A DNA stretch of 64,000 nt, taken from positions 682,001-746,000 of the forward strand of contig NZ_CP194902.1 of assembly GCF_051027545.1 (NCBI RefSeq). The letters are read 5' to 3'. The notes under the pieces are model-generated. The model saw only the letters and a program-made list of their open reading frames with translations. It was not told where the DNA came from and did not search any database. Positions 60,769 to 64,000 of the stretch are shown here, piece after piece (positions within the stretch are counted from its first letter, which is position 1; each line of letters begins with the position of its first letter). Source of the DNA: Methylocaldum sp002005105. GTDB lineage: Bacteria > Pseudomonadota > Gammaproteobacteria > Methylococcales > Methylococcaceae. The translations under genes and the position numbers were made by a program.

Positions 60769-61980
60769 CTAAATATTGCTCCGTAAAGCCTCTACTATAG
60801 GTGTATGAATAACCCTTCGCGCAGGCACCACGACAGCAAGAGCCGTCGCCAAAAACCCAACCACAAAGGCTACGCCAAGCACATTCGGAACAACGCGTAC
60901 GATAGCCGTGTATCCCATATCCGAGTTGGGCGGCGGCGGCATTGGGATACCGAAAGCAGATATTCCCCCAGCCAGTAAAACGCCGACAAAGACTCCGACC
61001 GCCGCACCTATAAGCCCAAGAATGGAATATTCCAGAACAATTAACTTAAAAACATCTAATGGTCTATTACCGAGAGCCATAAGCGTACCAAACTCACCTA
61101 TGCGTTCGTGAAGCGCCATGTTTACGCTATTGGCCACGCTTAAAAATACCATGACCAAAATAATGATTTCCAAAACGGTGAACTGTCGCTGATACATATC
61201 GACCGTTTTTTGATAGAAATCCGCGAGCACGAACCAAGGTTTTACCTCGTATTGCTCTGACGATAACTCCGCCATTAACCTTTTGACAACACGATCAGTA
61301 TCCGCCGTATCATTCAATGCGAACACCAGTGCGTGGATTCCCGGGGTTGCTAAAAGATCCTGGGCAGAACCTAGGGAAATCCGAACGGCGCGATCATCGA
61401 AATCCTTCGAAAAACTTTGAAATACTCCAACGACGGTAAATTCAAGGCTGTTTAGAGCACCCTCCGGCGTATTGACGAGGAGTGTCAGTGGATCCCCCGG
61501 TTTGACCTTGAGTGCATGGGCAAGACCTTTTCCTACCAAAATGGCCATCGGGTCCGAGTCGCTCAGCGGCTCCCCCTCCACAATCGACAACATACTTCCA
61601 ACCTGTTTCTCTTTGGTTGGCTCGACGCCCTCCCCCAAAATCGGGTAATCGGAGTGTCCGTTATTCACAAGGCCCGAAAAACTTACACGTTTCATAACCT
61701 CGGCAACTTCCGGCCACGTGCGGAATCGGTCAACGAGCCCGTCAACATCCTCCATCAGGAATTTATAAGGATCGCGGCGGCCGATGGTCGAGAACCCACT
61801 TCTGTATATCTGCAAATGTCCTAACTGAGAATGTATCGTCGACTCGCGCAGTTGAACAAAAATGTCTTCGATAAATCCGCCGACTAATGAGATACCCGCG
61901 ACGCCTAAGGCAATTACCGTCAGCGTCAGAATAGATCTTACGGTCTGTCGAAATAGATTTCTAAGCGCGAATGTCAGCAT
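60769..61980 (-). CDS. FtsX/LolCE-type ABC transporter permease (exporter 2)
   Basis: A 403-residue protein with an N-terminal segment after NLFRQTVRSILTLTVIALGVAGISLVGG, a periplasmic domain of about 220 residues, and three C-terminal segments with ERIGEFGTLMALGNRP and the GISAFGIPMPPPPNSDMGYT loop. It is a paralogue of the next gene. The gap to that gene is 32 bases, so both are one transcript. Confidence 0.92.
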   Translation of the reverse strand: MLTFALRNLFRQTVRSILTLTVIALGVAGISLVGGFIEDIFVQLRESTIHSQLGHLQIYRSGFSTIGRRDPYKFLMEDVDGLVDRFRTWPEVAEVMKRVSFSGLVNNGHSDYPILGEGVEPTKEKQVGSMLSIVEGEPLSDSDPMAILVGKGLAHALKVKPGDPLTLLVNTPEGALNSLEFTVVGVFQSFSKDFDDRAVRISLGSAQDLLATPGIHALVFALNDTADTDRVVKRLMAELSSEQYEVKPWFVLADFYQKTVDMYQRQFTVLEIIILVMVFLSVANSVNMALHERIGEFGTLMALGNRPLDVFKLIVLEYSILGLIGAAVGVFVGVLLAGGISAFGIPMPPPPNSDMGYTAIVRVVPNVLGVAFVVGFLATALAVVVPARRVIHTPIVEALRSNI

Positions 61981-62012
61981 GGATTAAATCAGCGAGATGA
62001 GGCGCCATCCGG

Positions 62013-63239
62013 TTAACGTGACTTTCTCAATGCCTCGACTATGACAAGCCGGGAGGCCTTCCACGCCGGAAATACACTGGCCAGAAAAGTGGATATCAGG
62101 GCGACTAGCACGGCCTTGGCGATCAACGGCCCGGTGATAAATATTTCAGCTGTATAACCGGTGCTCGTGCCTGGAGCCGGCGGCATGGGAATACCAATTG
62201 CCGATATGATCGCAGCCAAACCCCAACCGATCGAAACGCCCAACACGCTACCGATAACTCCCAACATAAGCGCTTCAGCGAGAAAAAGCCTGACGATTTC
62301 CAATCGTTTGAGCCCCAAGGCCATCAATGTGCCGATTTCGCTTGTACGGTCCATTACATTCATGATCAGCACATTCGATATACCCAGCAAAATCATGAAT
62401 CCAATAATGCCTCCCAACACATTCATTTGCTGGGAAAAAAGCCTCACGGTCTTATTGTAGAAATCGGCGAGATCGTACCAAGGAATGAGCTGGAACTCTC
62501 CGGTCTTTTCGATGAAAAGCTGCTGAATTCGCTTGAGTATTTTTTTAGTATCTGATGTGTCGTCAAGCAAGACGGTCCATCGGTGAGCCCCCGACACTCT
62601 AAGAAGTTTCTCTGCCGTAATCAAAGGTATGCGCAAAGCGGAATCGTCGAACGCCTTATTCGCCGTCGAGAAGACCCCAACGACATTAAGCTCCACCGCA
62701 TTTATCCCTCCGGAAACGGTATTTGCCAGCAAAACCACTTTGTCGCCCGATTTTATGCCCAAATTAGCGGCGAGACCGTTCCCGATAACTGCGCTTAAGG
62801 GTTGATTCGGATCGAGCCCCACGCCCTCTTGAATGGAAAGATCCGGTTTAAATGCTTTCTCTTTCTCGGGATCTATACCTTCTCCAATAAAACCAATCGT
62901 TGTATCCCCATGACTAAGCAGCCCATTGAAACTAAGCCGTGGCGCCACCACCTTTATGCCGGGCAGTTTCGCCAGCACTTCAAGCTCATCGACGGAATGC
63001 GGCAACAGAAACCTGTACGGATCCGCCGCGCCCCGATCCAAATAGCCAGGCCTGACGACTTGGATATGGCCGAGCCGAAAAAGAATCGTTGATTCCCGCA
63101 TTGCCCAGAAAATCCATTCGATAAATCCTCCCGCAAGCAGCAGAGCAATGATGCCTACACCAATCCCCGAGAGCATGATCGAGGTCCGTCTCGGTTGCCT
63201 CCAAAGGCTACGTAACGGCAACTCTAGACTTGATTTCAT
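62013..63239 (-). CDS. FtsX/LolCE-type ABC transporter permease (exporter 2)
   Basis: A 408-residue permease starting MKSSLELPLRSLWRQPRRTSIML at ATG 63,239; the frame is open to 63,302 but the extension is not family-like. It has one N-terminal and three C-terminal membrane segments, with DRTSEIGTLMALGLKRLE and AIGIPMPPAPGTSTGYT. Periplasmic segment WFxLADFYNKTVRLFSQQ matches its paralogue. With it and the LolD-like ATPase it forms the inner-membrane part of exporter 2. Confidence 0.9.
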   Translation of the reverse strand: MKSSLELPLRSLWRQPRRTSIMLSGIGVGIIALLLAGGFIEWIFWAMRESTILFRLGHIQVVRPGYLDRGAADPYRFLLPHSVDELEVLAKLPGIKVVAPRLSFNGLLSHGDTTIGFIGEGIDPEKEKAFKPDLSIQEGVGLDPNQPLSAVIGNGLAANLGIKSGDKVVLLANTVSGGINAVELNVVGVFSTANKAFDDSALRIPLITAEKLLRVSGAHRWTVLLDDTSDTKKILKRIQQLFIEKTGEFQLIPWYDLADFYNKTVRLFSQQMNVLGGIIGFMILLGISNVLIMNVMDRTSEIGTLMALGLKRLEIVRLFLAEALMLGVIGSVLGVSIGWGLAAIISAIGIPMPPAPGTSTGYTAEIFITGPLIAKAVLVALISTFLASVFPAWKASRLVIVEALRKSR

Positions 63240-63302
63240 GGGCGAGAAGCTCTTTTTGCAAAAAAGATTTCTAAGGAAGCTCTGATCCAATCGCAAAAAC
63301 AC

Positions 63303-63857
63303 ACAATGAGGAGCGTTTTTAGGATGACAATAATCACTACATCTTGGAATAAATCAGAGGTTCCCTAACGAACCAAGATGGGCGGATGGTCGATAGTAAC
63401 TGCCTGTCGCGACTATTTTAGTGTATAAGGCAAGGGAATGCCGCGTGATGGCTTGGCTTACCCTTTCCATTTCATCCTCGCCCGCAAAATCCCTTACGGC
63501 GAACATTGCCGAAATGCAGGCTCTAGAACGAGCCTATTGGACGACACCACAGACCTGGGGGTGCGCTCAAAGGCGTTAACATTGCGCTGTCCTTCCTTAA
63601 TTCGCCGCCTTACAACAGGACAATCGACGCATCAATAGCCAATTGGCCAAAAATTTAGTTTCGCTTCTCGGTTAATGTTAATCCATGAGAAGTGATTGAG
63701 GGCGAATAAACAACACAGCGATCCATGGATAATCTGCAATACTGTTTTCGACTGAAGGTTGAATCGAGATAGCCGGTTTGAACTGTCGCTATCCCGACCG
63801 CGCTTCCAACCCGAGCCACCGTCAGTTCGCCCTAAGTCCAGTGACCTGACCGAATCG
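63303..63857. other. Intergenic region between divergent genes
   Basis: About 550 bases between the permease gene and the glycosyltransferase. Only short frames without domain or signal features; no repeat or RNA recognised. Confidence 0.4.
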
Positions 63858-64000
63858 ATGAAAAAGACTGTAAAGATTTTTGACAAATCCGATTCTTTTA
63901 GAAGCGCTCAACAGCACCTCAAGCCAAAAAAACGCATTCTCTTTATTGCCGAGGCTGTGACGCTCGCCCACGTCGCCCGTCCCTATGTTCTCGCCAGCAG
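63858..64000 (+). CDS. Glycosyltransferase, N-terminal part (runs off the window)
   Basis: From the ATG at 63,858 the frame stays open to the window end, giving about 47 residues. The segment KKRILFIAEAVTLAHVARPY is the typical first strand and loop of GT1/MGT-type glycosyltransferases (RILF-x2-E-AVTLAHVARP). There is no strong ribosome-binding site. If it belongs to the acyltransferase locus, it could attach a sugar to the product. The rest of the gene lies beyond the window. Confidence 0.6.
   Translation, partial: MKKTVKIFDKSDSFRSAQQHLKPKKRILFIAEAVTLAHVARPYVLAS

Noticed and set aside
1..64000. CRISPR arrays, rRNA genes, integrated phage
   Set aside because: No regularly spaced direct repeats, no rRNA signatures and no phage structural or integrase genes were seen.

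Overview
The window is GC-rich, densely coded DNA from a Gram-negative bacterium. Outer-membrane barrels, LolA/LolCDE-like proteins, a DarP (YjgA) homologue, the rplM-rpsI pair and a FadD-type ligase point to a gammaproteobacterium. A methanotroph-like (Methylococcales) lineage is a guess from overall gene flavour, not something the sequence proves. No rRNA, CRISPR array, phage module or complete transposase gene was seen. One tRNA, one riboswitch and two families of short non-autonomous inverted-repeat elements are present.

Layout. 0-7 kb: a beta-barrel protein, then a divergent pair of secreted phosphatases (PhoD-like and purple-acid-phosphatase-like) whose shared intergenic region carries two arrays of PhoB-type half-sites, then a periplasmic TPR protein. 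7-11 kb: two alpha/beta hydrolases and an aldo/keto reductase. 11-13.5 kb: toxin-antitoxin remnants in which antitoxin frames are intact while both toxin genes are broken (relE-like by a frameshift, brnT-like by a short mobile element). 13.6-19.4 kb (minus strand): tRNA-Gln, rpsI, rplM, a WbpM-type dehydratase, a WecA-type phosphoglycosyltransferase, a TIGR03790 protein and darP. 19.5-29.1 kb: a fatty-acid locus with an acyltransferase fused to a hydrolase-like domain that lacks its serine, fadD, thiolase, a FadN-type dehydrogenase/hydratase and an acyl-CoA dehydrogenase.

29.6-41.3 kb is a guanidine-nitrogen operon. A sigma-54 type promoter precedes a guanidine-I (ykkC) riboswitch, followed by a three-part ABC importer, two DUF1989 proteins (carboxyguanidine deiminase subunits), a biotin-dependent carboxylase and allophanate hydrolase. 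A divergent porin shares the control region. 41.5-48.5 kb holds an EF-G paralogue, a spermidine-synthase-like protein, a MEKHLA-domain protein and two little-known proteins.

48.6-64 kb is the most unusual part. Two ABC export systems (adaptor, ATPase and two FtsX-type permeases; then DUF1302 barrel, LolD-like ATPase, LolA-like protein and two FtsX-type permeases) flank two FeeM/PEP-CTERM-type N-acyltransferases and a MoeY/Rv1355c-like fusion of a ThiF adenylyltransferase with a nitroreductase. A glycosyltransferase begins at the window edge. Together they look like a pathway that makes and exports an acylated, perhaps glycosylated, small molecule. The last gene of the first exporter has lost its native leader to a 235-bp mobile element that inserted exactly at its start codon.
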